A DNA stretch of 64,000 nucleotides from Malus domestica. Taxonomy: Eukaryota > Streptophyta > Magnoliopsida > Rosales > Rosaceae. Shown piece by piece: positions 44,679 through 57,200 of the stretch (position 1 is its first letter; every line of letters begins with the position of its first letter). The notes beneath the pieces were generated by a model, which was not told where the DNA came from, ran no database searches, and saw nothing but the letters and a program-made list of their open reading frames with translations. The stretch covers positions 6,388,501-6,452,500 of the forward strand of contig NC_091665.1 in the NCBI RefSeq assembly GCF_042453785.1, in the 5' to 3' direction. The translations under genes and the position numbers were made by a program.

Positions 44679-45044
44679 CTACAAATTTTTTAGGCCTAGT
44701 ATATCATACCTACAAATATCACCGATATTCTTTCTCACTCCTAAATAAGACAAAAAATCCAATTGACAATAAAAATTCAAAAACAGCAGTTTCTTGCTTC
44801 TTCTGTTTTCCTCCACCAAATCGATCTCCTCTCTCTCATTCCTCTCTCTCGACCTTGTCTGCAATTGCCTGCCGCTGCTAGCCCTTTCTTCTTCACTTCG
44901 CATTCCCCGAATTTCACAATTCCCAAGTTCGTCTCGGCGAGAGGAGTTAATCGCAAACACTGAAAGCGAAGAACAGAAAAGGATGTTAAGAGGGAAGAAG
45001 ATGAAGCAGCGCTTCACCTTCTTCTTCTTCTCCTCTTGAGATTC

Positions 45045-48000
45045 ATGGCCGCTTCTCAGCACCGCTGCGTTTTTGGTAATCTCTCTTTCTCTCTCATTCA
45101 TTCATTCATCCTCTCTTTGTTTTGCTATGAAATCTTGCGGCTTCGATTTTGATTCTAAATCAATCGCAACGAGTTCAATTGAGTCCGAATGCCATTTCTT
45201 AAGGGTTTTGCAGAAATTGGGTTGAAATTTTATATGGGTAATTTCTGATGTTATTTTTTCTGTGGTTGAATTATTTGTGATGCTATTTTTTCTGTGGTTG
45301 AATTATTTGTGATGCAGTGGGGAATATACCTTACGATGCCACTGAGGAACAGCTTGTAGAAATCTGCCAGGAGGTTGGTCCTGTTGTATCTTTCAGGTCA
45401 GTCAGTTGGCTCCCATCCCAATCACAAACTTTACAATTTTACATAAACCCTAAAATGTAACTCTAATTCTGCTTTATGTTTTACTTAGAGACTGATTTAT
45501 CATTATTCCGAAGAAAAAACAATATAATTTAATCACAAATTTACAATTTTACGAATCCTCTTCTTCCTGTCCATTTCAATTTTAATTTTGCTGTTACGTT
45601 TCACTTAGAAACCGATTTGTCGTTGTTCAGAAGAAAAAACAAACATAATCTTTACCTTGCATAATTTAGATGCAGTTGAATTTCAAAGGATGTTAAATAG
45701 GTTGTCCTTCTTATGCTAGTGAAGCTATATGCTCTAGGATGTTAAATACGTTATAAATGTCTACAGTTTTTAAAGTGAGTTTAGAGGCGAAGTTGTATTA
45801 GCTAGCTATTTTCGTGTAGCTGATGTTACAATATTTTTTAGGTTGTGAAGTAAGTGTACTGCATGGCAAGTAGCCAAACTTAAGGTGTTCTGGAAGTAGC
45901 CGAATATTTTTAATATATTTTTCTATGCAACCTTTTTTTTCTTTCAGACTAGTTATTGATAGAGAGACTGGGAAACCAAAAGGTTATGGGTTTTGCGAAT
46001 ACAAGGATGAAGAGACTGCTCTAAGTGCTCGTCGCAATCTTCAGGGTTATGAAATCAATGGCCGGCAATTACGAGTTGATTTTGCTGAAAATGACAAAGG
46101 CACTGACAGAAGTCGAGAACAGGTGAATAGGAGATTTTTAGCTGCAGTATTATCCCATTTTCTTTGCTTTTCTAAATTTCTTGAAGTCATTTAATTAGCA
46201 CCACTGTAGTCTTTTTTCTTTTACTGTCCCCACTCTATTATTAGAAGTGGCTTTACCAAGCTAGAAGGATATTTTGTAGGTTCTAAATTCTTGGATGACC
46301 AGTCTGACCTGGATTGTCCAACACTTTGATTACTTGACCATTGGTTTGGAATTAACAGTATCTAAAAGGGCTGGACTACACTTATATTTTGGCTGTTTTC
46401 TTTGGTTTGTCTGACTTATTTTAGTCGGTTAATCTGTTTCAAGATTGTTTGCACTCTATATCCCTCCTTTTTTTAAATGTTCTGTATTCTTTTGAGATCA
46501 GTCATAGTACTGTTTCCTTGGAAATGTGGCCAATAAACCAAACGAGTGACATAAATCATCTTAGTAGTGACAGTTGAATAGGGGGTTATGCCAGGATTGC
46601 GTATGTATTAGTGCATATAAATGTTGGTTTTATTGTAAGCTTAAGGTAATTTTTTCTCCATTTGCAGGGTCGTGGTGGACCAGGACTGACTGCTAATGTT
46701 GGTTAGTTTTCTTCTCTTTTTTCTTGTTCTTGTTTACCGAGTTATTATTTGATTTAAGAGAAGTCTGAATTGTGCTATCTTTTTCTTTTGGTTACATCAT
46801 AGACCCCCAAAAACAAGTAGGGGGACCATCTGTTCATGCAGAATCTCTTCAACATCAGCCAATTGGTCTCCATATTGCTATTACTGCAGCTACCGTCATG
46901 GCAGGAGCTCTAGGTGGTGCTCAGGCTGGTTTGCAGTCAGCTCAAAGTGGCTTGCAGAATCAATTGGCACCACCAAATGATCCCTTGACACTTCATCTGG
47001 CCAAAATGTCTAGGGGTCAGTTGAATCAAATTATGGCAGAACTCAGGGTCAGAAATTGAAGAAGCTTATTTCTTTATTTTGGATCCATCTTGGTATGTTT
47101 CTCATACTTTTTCTAATTATAGGTAATGGCTATACAAAACAAAGAACTAGCTCGTCAACTATTGCTTGCAAGGCCACAGTTGCCAAAAGCCCTCTTCCAG
47201 GTGAATATTGACTATTTGTATTAGTGTTTATGTGGTACAAATTTCAATCAGTAAATTTCTTTTTTGATACTACCCTTTTGTTAAAGCTTTTATGCATTAT
47301 TCTTTTGTAAATATGTAATTTTGTTTGAGAGGTTTTCCTGATGTCTGACCATAAACTTCCCGGAAGAGTAGATTTGATTGAGCTGTATACTTCTGGTTTC
47401 CTTGTCTAGGGAGGTCCTTCAGACATGCTTTCTCCAAAAGGTGAAGTTGTTTGAATAATTAGTTGTAAAAGGGAGACAAATTGTTGTGTCAAATTGGGAC
47501 TCTCTTTACTAAATGAAGCGTATTGGAATGACCACCGTGTGTAGGCTTTGCGTTATTCGTTTGTTACATTTACCTTATTCTCAATTTGGATGATGTTTTA
47601 ATAGCTCCGTTCCCTATTGCCCCCCCCCTCTCCCAGCGCCTCTGCAGATGTTAACAGCTCACCAATTGATATTGGTTGATTAGATGGAGGACAGAGCAGG
47701 GACATGAAAGTTTAAGTTCTCTTTTAGAACATACCATTAAGCATGGAGTAAAAGCTGTTTACATAGCAATTATGAGCATATAACAGCCGCATTCATCTGC
47801 ATTGAGTATCTTTGTCTTGATGTAGAAGCGTTCTTGTTTCCCTGTCATGCTTTTGGTTACCTGCTAATGATCTAGATGATTCCCACTGGAAATTGAAGGG
47901 CCAACATACTCCATAACCTTTTCCGCTTGTGCTTTTGTGCTGTTTCTTTTGCTAAATTGTTATAGTGTTGATATCTTAACTTTGTTTTCAGGCACAAATA

Positions 48001-50998
48001 ATGCTTGGAATGGTGAGCTCACAAATGGTTCGTTTCTCCACCTGGAACTGTTGTCATATCAATATTGTTAAGTACTTGTGCTTAATTAACTTATTAATGG
48101 TAAGACTTTGACTTTCCCTTTTCAGTTGCGGATGCCAAATATCAGGCAAGCTTCAGGTCATATCTCACAGCCTCCATTCAACGAGGCCTTGCAGTCTGGG
48201 TTGGTGCCCAATGTGCAAGAAGGCCAATTTTCTGCTGTACCTCAAAATCCATTGGTTAGAAGCCAGTTTTCTGCACCCCAACAGCAACCCACGCACCCTC
48301 GAATGCCGCTTCCACAACATGCAAACCACCATGTTTTGCAACAGGTCTCATTACTGGGGCAATCTGGAGTTCCAACACTTCCTCCCATACACCCTCAGTC
48401 TTCAAGTGGTTTGTCCATTCGACCCCAAACTCAGCTTACAAATTCTTCTAGTTCAAACCAGAAAATGCAGCCTTCTTTACTACAGCACCCGGGTCAGGTT
48501 GGACGTGCAAATTTTGGGCTTAACACTCATATGGTTAATCCAATTGCTACTGTACAGCATTCTTCTTTACCTCGTCCTGTGTCTGAAGCCAGTTTCCAGG
48601 TGCCATATTTTATAGTACTTGTGATAATTTCGATTTTGATGTCTACGTTTGATTGAAAAAGAGGATTGGTTGCAAAGGCGGATAGAATAATTAGTTAAGC
48701 TGAACAGAAACTTTATGTAATGCATTATGCTTGTTGTGTTGTATTTTAGTTGACTTTTATAAAATTTCTGGATGAAGGTTTGTGTTTACAAAATTCAGAG
48801 GACTAGGGTGTGAAAAAATTATCTGACCTCCATCGTTTTGTGCTTTTAGTTAGCTTTTTAGTTTTTGTCATTGTTTGTGTTATCTAACTTTGCTTTATTT
48901 GTTACAGCCTGGCTCTTCAATGTCTTCAGGAATCAACAGGGACAGATCCTTTCAAATGGTTAATGATTCTGTAGAATCAGTTAAGCGTTCTTCAAAGCTA
49001 ATGAAATTGGATGATGGAAGGGGTAGCTCTTTGTCAAGAGTGGGTCTTAATGTGCCTAATGCCAATGGGTCTGTATTGCCCCATGCTTTGCCTGCGAAAC
49101 CTGTTCATAAGTCAGAAGAAGTACAGCACTCTGAGAAACAGATTTCTCAGGTAATATCTTCCCTGGTGATTACTTTATTCCAGTTGTTTTTCATATTTTT
49201 GCAGCTAGTTCGGTCTTGAAACTGGAAAATTTTGTGTGAAAAGAAAAGTTGTCTTGCTGCTCAGTGACACTGATTTTTTTGGTATCATGAATTGCTGGCA
49301 CAAATTTTTATTAAGTTTATGTTGAGGCCTGTGCCTCCATCTGAAAAGTATTAACCAATTGGCATTAGGTCATCTAAAAAGTATTAACCAATTGGCATTA
49401 GGTGGAGTCCTAAAATCTTATACATTGAAATATAAGCCTTAGAATACCTGATGTGAGAATTGATATACTCAACACATCCCCTCACATGTGCGCTCACATG
49501 AATTTATATTCTCCCTTATATTGTGATGTGGAGCATGTTTTACAAAATTAGGCCTGAAACCTAACGAACTGCTTGTTCTGATATCATGTTGCTTCTACAG
49601 CATCTAATAGAAAAACCAAGTGCAAAGGCATATGATTTTTATGAATTGAAATGTTAGATAGACAGAAAACAATGTGGGACTTTATATTCTCAGCCAATTG
49701 GGGAAAAGCTTTGTGACATTCCCCATATCTTTGTAGCTTAAGCATTACAAAATTCTCTCTGATAAAGGGGCTAATTTTCTCTTAACTAGTGGATGGAGGT
49801 TCGGAAAAGAAAGTCATTTGGATACTGAACTATTGGTTTAAATCATCTGTAGTGATTAATCAACACCTCAAAGGATTTTACTTGTGGGTTCTTGATGAAC
49901 CAGCGTATATAACATAAAGACTTAGAAGGAATTTAGAAGTGATTTAATGATGCAAGAGCCAATTTTTTAGTATGATAAATAAGCTCATCCAAGTGCCAGG
50001 CACTACATGATTGAGTGCTTGTTTGTTACCTGGAATTAATGTAATTTACACTTGTACTCTAGGTCTATTTTGGATTCCTACGTTAGTTGTCTTTGACCCT
50101 CTTTATGTTACATGATCAATGTCTTAGGTGTCATCAATTCTGCGCTTTAGAATTCCTAAGCATATTAATTTGGGTGTTTCAATGAGCCATATACCATTGT
50201 AGAATGGAGCAGAATAATGGATAAGTTTCGTTTTGGTGCCTAGGATCAGTCCATATTATAGACCTAGGATGTTCCTTGGAAGATGCAGATGGATGGAGGA
50301 GGAAGGTGGGTTTTGTGAATGTAGTAACAGGCTCTTCTGACATTGATAATGCAGGTGCTAAGAATAAGTTCGGGGTATGGAGATTTGCTTGGTGTTACAC
50401 GGGCCAGCAATTAATAGGGAGTGAAGGTATTTCTTGAATTAGTATAAAGAGGTGGAGGTGAGGATTGAAAGGTCGTCTTGAGAGTTTAGAAATTCACATT
50501 TTTGTGCTTTTCTGGAATTGTAGCTTTTTTACAAGTTGTTCCAAAAGAATGTTTAGAATGCTAGCACATATTAACAGTATCTAACATGTGCCTAGAGTTT
50601 GTGCTTCAGTCATATGTGAATGCGTGTATTTTCAGTTTCCTGTTTTAGTTTTGAAGCATTTTGTGAGATGGTCGCTCCAGAATCTTGATGCAATTTACTA
50701 TATAGTATGCAATTAATTTTTTCACTGTTTGTATGATGAAGTTCATTATAATAAACTTTGTTCTTCTCAAAAAACAACCGGATAAGAGATACTGCTCCAA
50801 TTTGCCATTTGATCTGGAGTATCTGACATCATGGTTAATCTTTCTCAGTCTGAGCTTCACCCTGGGGTGGAGTCTGCTCTACTACAACAAGTTTTGAGCC
50901 TAACACCGGAAAAACTGAGTTCATTGTCTCCGGAACAGCAACAAGAAGTAATAAAGCTCCAACAGTTGCTTCGGCGAGATCAGATTCAGCCATCGTAG
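45045..50998 (+). CDS. CSTF64: Cleavage stimulation factor subunit CstF-64 (CSTF2)
   Basis: Ten exons join in frame to 514 residues: 45045-45075, 45318-45396, 45948-46122, 46668-46701, 46803-47047, 47123-47200, 47992-48027, 48126-48599, 48908-49150 and 50849-50998. All junctions are GT-AG. An RRM spans residues about 9-86 ([34 protein letters not shown]). The CstF-64 hinge follows at about 145-205 ([40 protein letters not shown]), which binds CstF-77. A long Gln/Pro/Ser-rich region leads to the conserved C-terminal helical domain ([20 protein letters not shown]). The protein binds GU-rich RNA downstream of poly(A) sites in the nuclear CstF complex and helps set 3' ends. The start is an ATG with an in-frame stop just upstream. 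The gene looks complete and functional. The last intron (1.7 kb) is by far the longest. Confidence 0.92.
49340..49410 (+). repeat. 32-bp tandem duplication in CSTF64 intron 9
   Basis: aaaagtattaaccaattggc followed by attaggt occurs at about 49345 and again about 32 bp later. Intronic; no effect on the coding sequence is apparent. Confidence 0.7.
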
Positions 50999-52770
50999 CA
51001 GAGTCATAAATGGCAGTTTTGATGCAGCAAGTTGTTACATGTGCAGGCACCAACTTGCTTGCTAGAGCAACAAAAGGCATGGTATTGATTCAATCGATTT
51101 TGATTGTTTGTAACAGTATGTTCACGTAAGGAGTCGATTCAGAGGATCTGCAGTGCAGGAGTACTACCATATTCGTGTAGCTTACACAAGCTTGTGTTCT
51201 AGTCTAGTCAGTAAATTAGTTAGAATAGCAAAATTTTGTCTGTATCGCAACATTTAAATTTACGTTCCCTCAGCTAAAATTTGTTGCTTCACTTTTGACA
51301 ATCCTTTGCTCCAAACGTTATGTACTTTGCTCGAGGTTTATTCAGATACTACAAAAATTTCTCGTGGACGTATCGTTTCGTCTATGAAAGCTTCATGGAT
51401 CGCTTCATCATCTGTATCGTCACTTGGTTTCTCCTCAGTTGTTTTGTTATTTACAGTTACTTGGAAGTATTGAGGGTGTATGACTCGATGCCCGGCGAAC
51501 AAGGAATAAGAACATTTACAAATTTGCTTGCAGGGCGGTCGATTATGTTTTATTTTCCCAACAATTTGTATTTAAAGGTTGTGGTCAATATTTGTATTTG
51601 AATAAATCTGATATTTTGCGTTTGAAGATCATTAGACCGCCGAGATGCATAATCGTTGTGATGATGCATTACACATCATGCTCAGTTTTGGGGAAGGGAT
51701 TCAAATTTGGTTTAGGGGGTTGGGTAAAACGCTGTTTAACCAACTGGCTTAACGTATGCAATGAAAATATTGTACTAATAATATATATTTGTATGAAGTG
51801 GGGGATTATCTTGGTGAATAAGATTTTCTTTCTCAACTCATTGCTGTCATAGGTTTAAACCATCTTTCCTTCCTATAGTGTAGATTATTCTATCATTCGT
51901 CGCAAAAAAAAAAAAAAAAAAAAGAAGTATACTCTAGGATGAAAATGTCCCAAAATAGTCTTTAAAAGCATCTACAATCATATCGAGTGTGGCGAGTTAG
52001 ATCTCTAAAAAGAGTAGCCATCAAGAATAAACATACAAATTGAGCATCAACCTTGAATTTTGTTGCAGCACACCAACTAGATAAGTTTGTGCAGACAGCA
52101 TCACCAATCTCATCTTTCTTTCACATACTTCTCCAAAGCTTCTCCCACTTCTACCGTCATTCCACGCCTTCCTCTTGATTTTTAATCGTAATTTTTGGCC
52201 GGCGTTAGTTTGTAATGAATTTGTTGAAAAAGTAGGGTCTAATTGCTATATTAATCACCCATAAAATTCATAATTATCATATAGATTAAATACAAAATTT
52301 AAAACATGCACATGATCAACCAAATGTTAAATGAAGATGACATAATGAATTAGAAAAACCTGAAAATCGATCGAGGCAAGTGTTAGAGGTTTTTTCCTTG
52401 ACATAATTTTACGCCATACTATGGTGCTCGTGGTTGATCGGTAATTGTCTCCAAGAATACAACGAATTATTAGTACAACTGGGTTGACTAATCACTATAT
52501 ATGGCCATTACAAAACTCATAACCACGTATGGAAATTAATTTTGTCGGAGAGTAGTTGTTACTAATGTTAAGTCCTCCAAACATATATTGCGACTTACTA
52601 AGTAATTTGACAATGCTTGGATAAACTCCCTTGCATGTAAAATATTATTTTTTTGAAAGGTCCCTAACCTTTTAATACCTTAAATAACTAATTGTAAGAA
52701 ATAATTTAAAACCGTCTTCCGACCAACTAACCAAGACATATTTCTTAGGAAACTTAGCTAATTTGATCAC
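50999..52770. other. Intergenic region downstream of CSTF64
   Basis: Begins with the CSTF64 3' UTR (probably to about 51250). Short frames at 51320-51852 have no recognisable domain. A run of about 22 A at 51903-51924 could be a retroposon tail or slippage tract. Otherwise AT-rich. Confidence 0.4.
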
Positions 52771-53332
52771 TTGTTGTGTTTTGGTTGCACTTTTGATCCC
52801 TCTCCCACAAAATTAATCTTTTGATCAAATTTGCATGTGAAGAGTCCATACTACCCTTCATTAATCAGAAAGGGGGAAAAGAGCAATGACGCCCAAACGA
52901 AACCCAATGGCAATCCTCTTTTCGACGTTAAACCTCCACTCAAATAACAACATTACAAGGACGTCATAACTACAGTGCAATTACTCCACAATGACATTCC
53001 AACGATACTCCTTTTATGATTATAAACCAACTCTACCACAACAACAATGTGATGATGCCCCAATGATACTCCACTGATATACCCTATTTTATGATTTCGG
53101 AACCCCACAATCACAATAATTCATTCAAGAACCCCTTCCTTCTTCTTTCCACAACCACCACAACCAAATTTCAAATCGAAAAATCAAATAATGAGCTAAA
53201 GCAAGATGAGAGAGAGATTACTACAAACATGATCCGCATTCTCTATTAATCACAAGAATTAGAAACACACAAAACCGGTATTCTATACTACATGTGCCAT
53301 AAGATCCAGATAACTAAATCAATCATACAATT

Positions 53333-53655
53333 TGTTTATACCATATTTAGGACCTCGTATAAATACTCAGGGGACTTAAATGTAATTATGTAATAAAAGA
53401 AGGGGCAAATATGTAATTAGGGGAGGAGCCCTTATTCTATAAAAGGGTCCTCACCCTCACAAACCCTAAGTCTCTCCTATCTAGAGCAAAGCTCTCACAC
53501 TCTCTCCCTCACAAATACTCTCAGAGAAATACAATCAGTGTGGACGTAGCCCAAACCTTGGGGTGAACCACGATACATCTTGTGTCATTTACATTTCATG
53601 CAGATTCACGGTCGAATTTACGTTGTTCCAAGACCTCCGGTTTTGTGCATCAACA
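53333..53655 (+). mobile_element. Solo LTR of the element-B superfamily
   Basis: 323 bp, TGTTTATACCATAT to GTGCATCAACA, with caatt on both sides (53328-53332, 53656-53660). TATA-like ttctataaaaggg at about 53432. Closely similar to 40341-40704. Confidence 0.88.
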
Positions 53656-53765
53656 CAATTTATATGCACTAAATACCAAACACGAAAACATGTATAATTC
53701 TCTACCCCCAAAGGAATATTCGTATCCAACAATTTTATACAGACATGCTTACACTGGCTTGGATG

Positions 53766-53828
53766 GGAGAGGGAGAGGGAGGGAGAGAGAGAGAGAGAGT
53801 GAGTGAGAGAGAGAGAGAGAGAGAGAGG
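53766..53828 (+). repeat. (GA)n microsatellite
   Basis: gagagggagagggagggaga followed by perfect (GA)n with two GAGT interruptions, immediately left of Copia D. Confidence 0.9.
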
Positions 53829-53845
53829 TGGAGCAATCGAAAGCT

Positions 53846-54143
53846 TGTTAGATTATTAGGTTAGTGGACGTAGTGGCTCTATCCACTACGTAAACATCGG
53901 GTTGTTAATGTAAGCAGTTTTAACTGCATGGCCGAATAAACCCTAGCTTTTAGGGATCAGTAGAAGTTGTTTTCCTTTTGACTTAGTCTTATACCACGTT
54001 TAGGATAATGTTTAACGTGGGTTGCATGTTTATCTTTTCCTCCGTTTGTAAGGCTTATATAGCCTGCTTATTCTTTGTTTAATGCTAAGTGAAATTCCTC
54101 CCAGTTTACAAAGTTCTCATTCGACAAACACTAGGGTTTAACA
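53846..54143 (+). repeat. 5' LTR of Copia D
   Basis: TGTTAGATTATTAGG to CTAGGGTTTAACA, 298 bp. A palindromic gtagtggctctatccactac lies near 53869, and a TATA-like cttatatagcc at about 54054. Confidence 0.93.
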
Positions 54144-54145
54144 TT

Positions 54146-54157
54146 TGGTATCAGAGC
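54146..54157 (+). promoter_or_regulatory. Primer-binding site of Copia D
   Basis: tggtatcagagc, the standard plant Copia site complementary to the 3' end of initiator Met tRNA, two bases after the LTR. Confidence 0.92.
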
Positions 54158-54224
54158 CCCCACCTGGGGCTCCTGATCAAAAGCTTGAGAGATAGCAATC
54201 TTTTGAGTGCAGAGGTACGAGAAT

Positions 54225-57200
54225 ATGGCAGGAGAAGGAAGTGGTTTTGTGCAGGCATCTATTCCAAAACTGGATGGGCATTATGACCATTGGGCAATGC
54301 TTATGGAAAATTTCCTACGTTCAAAGGAATATTGGAGTCTTGTGGAGCATGGAATCCCTGCAGCAGCAGAAGGAGCTTCACTTGCGGAGGGACAACGAAA
54401 AGTGTTCGAAGATCAAAAGTTGAAAGATCTGAAAGCCAAGAACTATCTGTTTCAAGCAATCGATCGAGCTGTTTTGGAAACAATCTTGAACAAAGATACG
54501 GCTAAGGAGATTTGGGATTCGTTGAAACAGAAGTATCAAGGGACTGCTCGAGTTAAACGAGCACAGTTGCAAGCACTTCGAAAGGAGTTCGAGATGCTTC
54601 ACATGAAGCCAGGAGAAACTGTAAATGAATTCTTTGGTCGGACCCTGACCATTGCCAATAAGAGAAGGATCAATGGTGACAAGTTGACGGATGTAGAAGT
54701 CATTGAGAAGATCTTGAGATCGATGACTTCTAAATTCGACTATGTGGTTTGTTCCATAGAGGAATCCAAAGACTTGGATATTCTCTCAATTGATGAACTG
54801 CAAAGTAGCTTGTTAGTGCATGAGCAGCGGATGATTGGACATAGCGTAGAGGAACAAGCACTAAAGGTGACCTATGAAGAGAATTTTGGAGGAAGAGGAC
54901 GTGGTCGAGGAAGCTTTCGTGGAAGAGGCAGAGGAAGAGGTCGACAAAACTTCGACAAGTCAACGGTTGAGTGCTATAATTGTCATGAATTAGGGCACTA
55001 TCAGTATGAGTGCCCTAAGAAGGACAGGGAAGCCAAGGCTAACTATGCAGAGGCTAGTGACGAAATGTTGCTAATGGCGTATGTGAATACTCATGAGATC
55101 AAAGAAGACGTTTGGTTCCTCGACTCGGGCTGCAGTAATCATATGTGTGGTAAGAGGGAGTTGTTCTCTGAATTTGTTGGAAGTTTTAGAGAAACTGTGA
55201 AACTAGGGAACAATACGAGTATGGCCGTCCTGGGGAAAGGAAATATTCGACTACAAGTAAATGGCATGACTCAGGTGATCACAGGAGTGTTCTATGTACC
55301 TGCTTTGAAGAATAATCTGCTAAGTATTGGGCAGCTTCAGGAGAAAGGTCTTGCTATTCTCATTAAACATGGGAAGTGCAAGATCTATCATCCTGAGAAA
55401 GGATTAATCATGGAGACGGTTATGACTACAAATCGCATGTTCATTCTGGCTGCTCAATATCAGCCCCATGATCAAGCATGTTTCAATGCTCTCACAGATG
55501 ATCCAGTTCAGTTGTGGCACTGCCGTTATGGGCACTTGAGTATTGGTGGTTTAAAGACTCTACAACAGAAGCAGATGGTGAGTGGACTGCCTCAAATAAA
55601 GGACTCCTCAAAAGTGTGCGAGAATTGCTTGGTAGGAAAGCAACCAAGAGATCCGTTTCCAAAAAGAAGCACCTGGAGAGCATGCCAAATCCTACAACTC
55701 GTTCATGCAGATATTTGTGGACCGATCAAACCTACGTCTAACAGTAAGAAAAGGTATCTCCTCACCTTTATCGATGACTTCAGCCGTAAGACTTGGATCT
55801 ACTTTCTAACTGAGAAGTCAGAAGCCTTCCGAAGTTTTAAAGCCTTCAAAAGTCTAGTTGAAAATGAAACTGATGCTAGTATTAAAAGCTTGCGCACGGA
55901 TCGTGGTGGGGAGTTCACATCACATGAGTTTGATGAGTTCTGTGTTGAGAATGGGATTCAAAGACAATTGACATCAGCTTACACCCCGCAGCAAAACGGA
56001 GTAGCTGAGCGCAAGAATCGGACCATCATGAATATGGTACGTAGCTTATTAACCGAGAAGAACATGCCTAAGATTTTTTGGCCAGAAGCAGCAAACTGGA
56101 CAGTTCATGTGCTCAACAGGAGTCCCACATTTGCAGTTAAAAACAAAACACCTGAGGAAGCATGGAGTGGTACGATACCATCTGTAAGTTATTTCAGGGT
56201 TTTTGGCTGCATTTCATACGTACATATTCCAGATAACAAGAGGACCAAACTAGATGATAAAAGTAGAAAGTGTGTGCTATTTGGGATAAGTGAAGGATCA
56301 AAGGCCTATCGGCTATTTGATCCAATCTCGCAGAGGATTCTAATCAGTCGTGATGTACGATTTGATGAGAATAGTAGCTGGGATTGGGATGAGCATCATC
56401 ATGAAGATGTCATAGCAGATTTGGAATGGGACGATGAAGCAGATAAGGAACTTGAGACTGATGAAGTTGACAGTCAGGGAGGAGATGAAGATGAACCACA
56501 TGGAGATGGAAGTGGCACAAGCAATAATAGTGGTTCAGACGAAGTCTCAGAAGCAAACATATCCAGTCCAGCAGAAAGAAGATCTAGGGCTCCACCAGTA
56601 TGGATGAGAGATTACGTGACAGGAGAGGGATTATCTGATGAAGACGACATGGGGCATTTAGCTCTCTTAGCAGACAGTGATCCAACTTATTACAATGAAG
56701 CTGTGAAGAGTGCAAAATGGAGGAAAGCTATGGATGTCGAAATAGCAGCTATCGAGAGGAACAACACTTGGGAATTGACAGATTTACCTCCAGGAGGGAA
56801 GACAATTGGAGTTAAATGGGTCTACAAGACTAAACTGAATGAGAATGGAGAGGTGGACAAGTATAAAGCACGGCTGGTGGCTAAGGGGTATGCTCAAGAA
56901 TATGGGGTTGATTATGCTGAAGTCTTTGCTCCTGTGGCTCGGTTAGATACCATCCGAGTTGTTGTTGCACTTGCTGCTCAAAAGGAATGGACAATCTATC
57001 AGTTGGACGTGAAGAGTGCCTTCTTACATGGAGAAGTTGATGAAGAGGTGTTTGTAGAACAGCCACCTGGATATGTGCAGAGAGGTAAGGAGCAGAAAGT
57101 TTACAAATTACGGAAAGCTTTATATGGACTTAAACAAGCCCCTCGTGCTTGGTATAGTCGTATAGAAGCTTATTTCTCGAAGGAAGGATTTGTGAAGTGT

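Noticed and set aside
44679..45101. 140-codon minus-strand ORF over the CSTF64 leader
   Set aside because: Mirror of the CT-rich 5' UTR; Arg/Glu-rich by composition.
51320..51852. Two small ORFs downstream of CSTF64
   Set aside because: No recognisable domain, AT-rich composition, no splice or promoter context.
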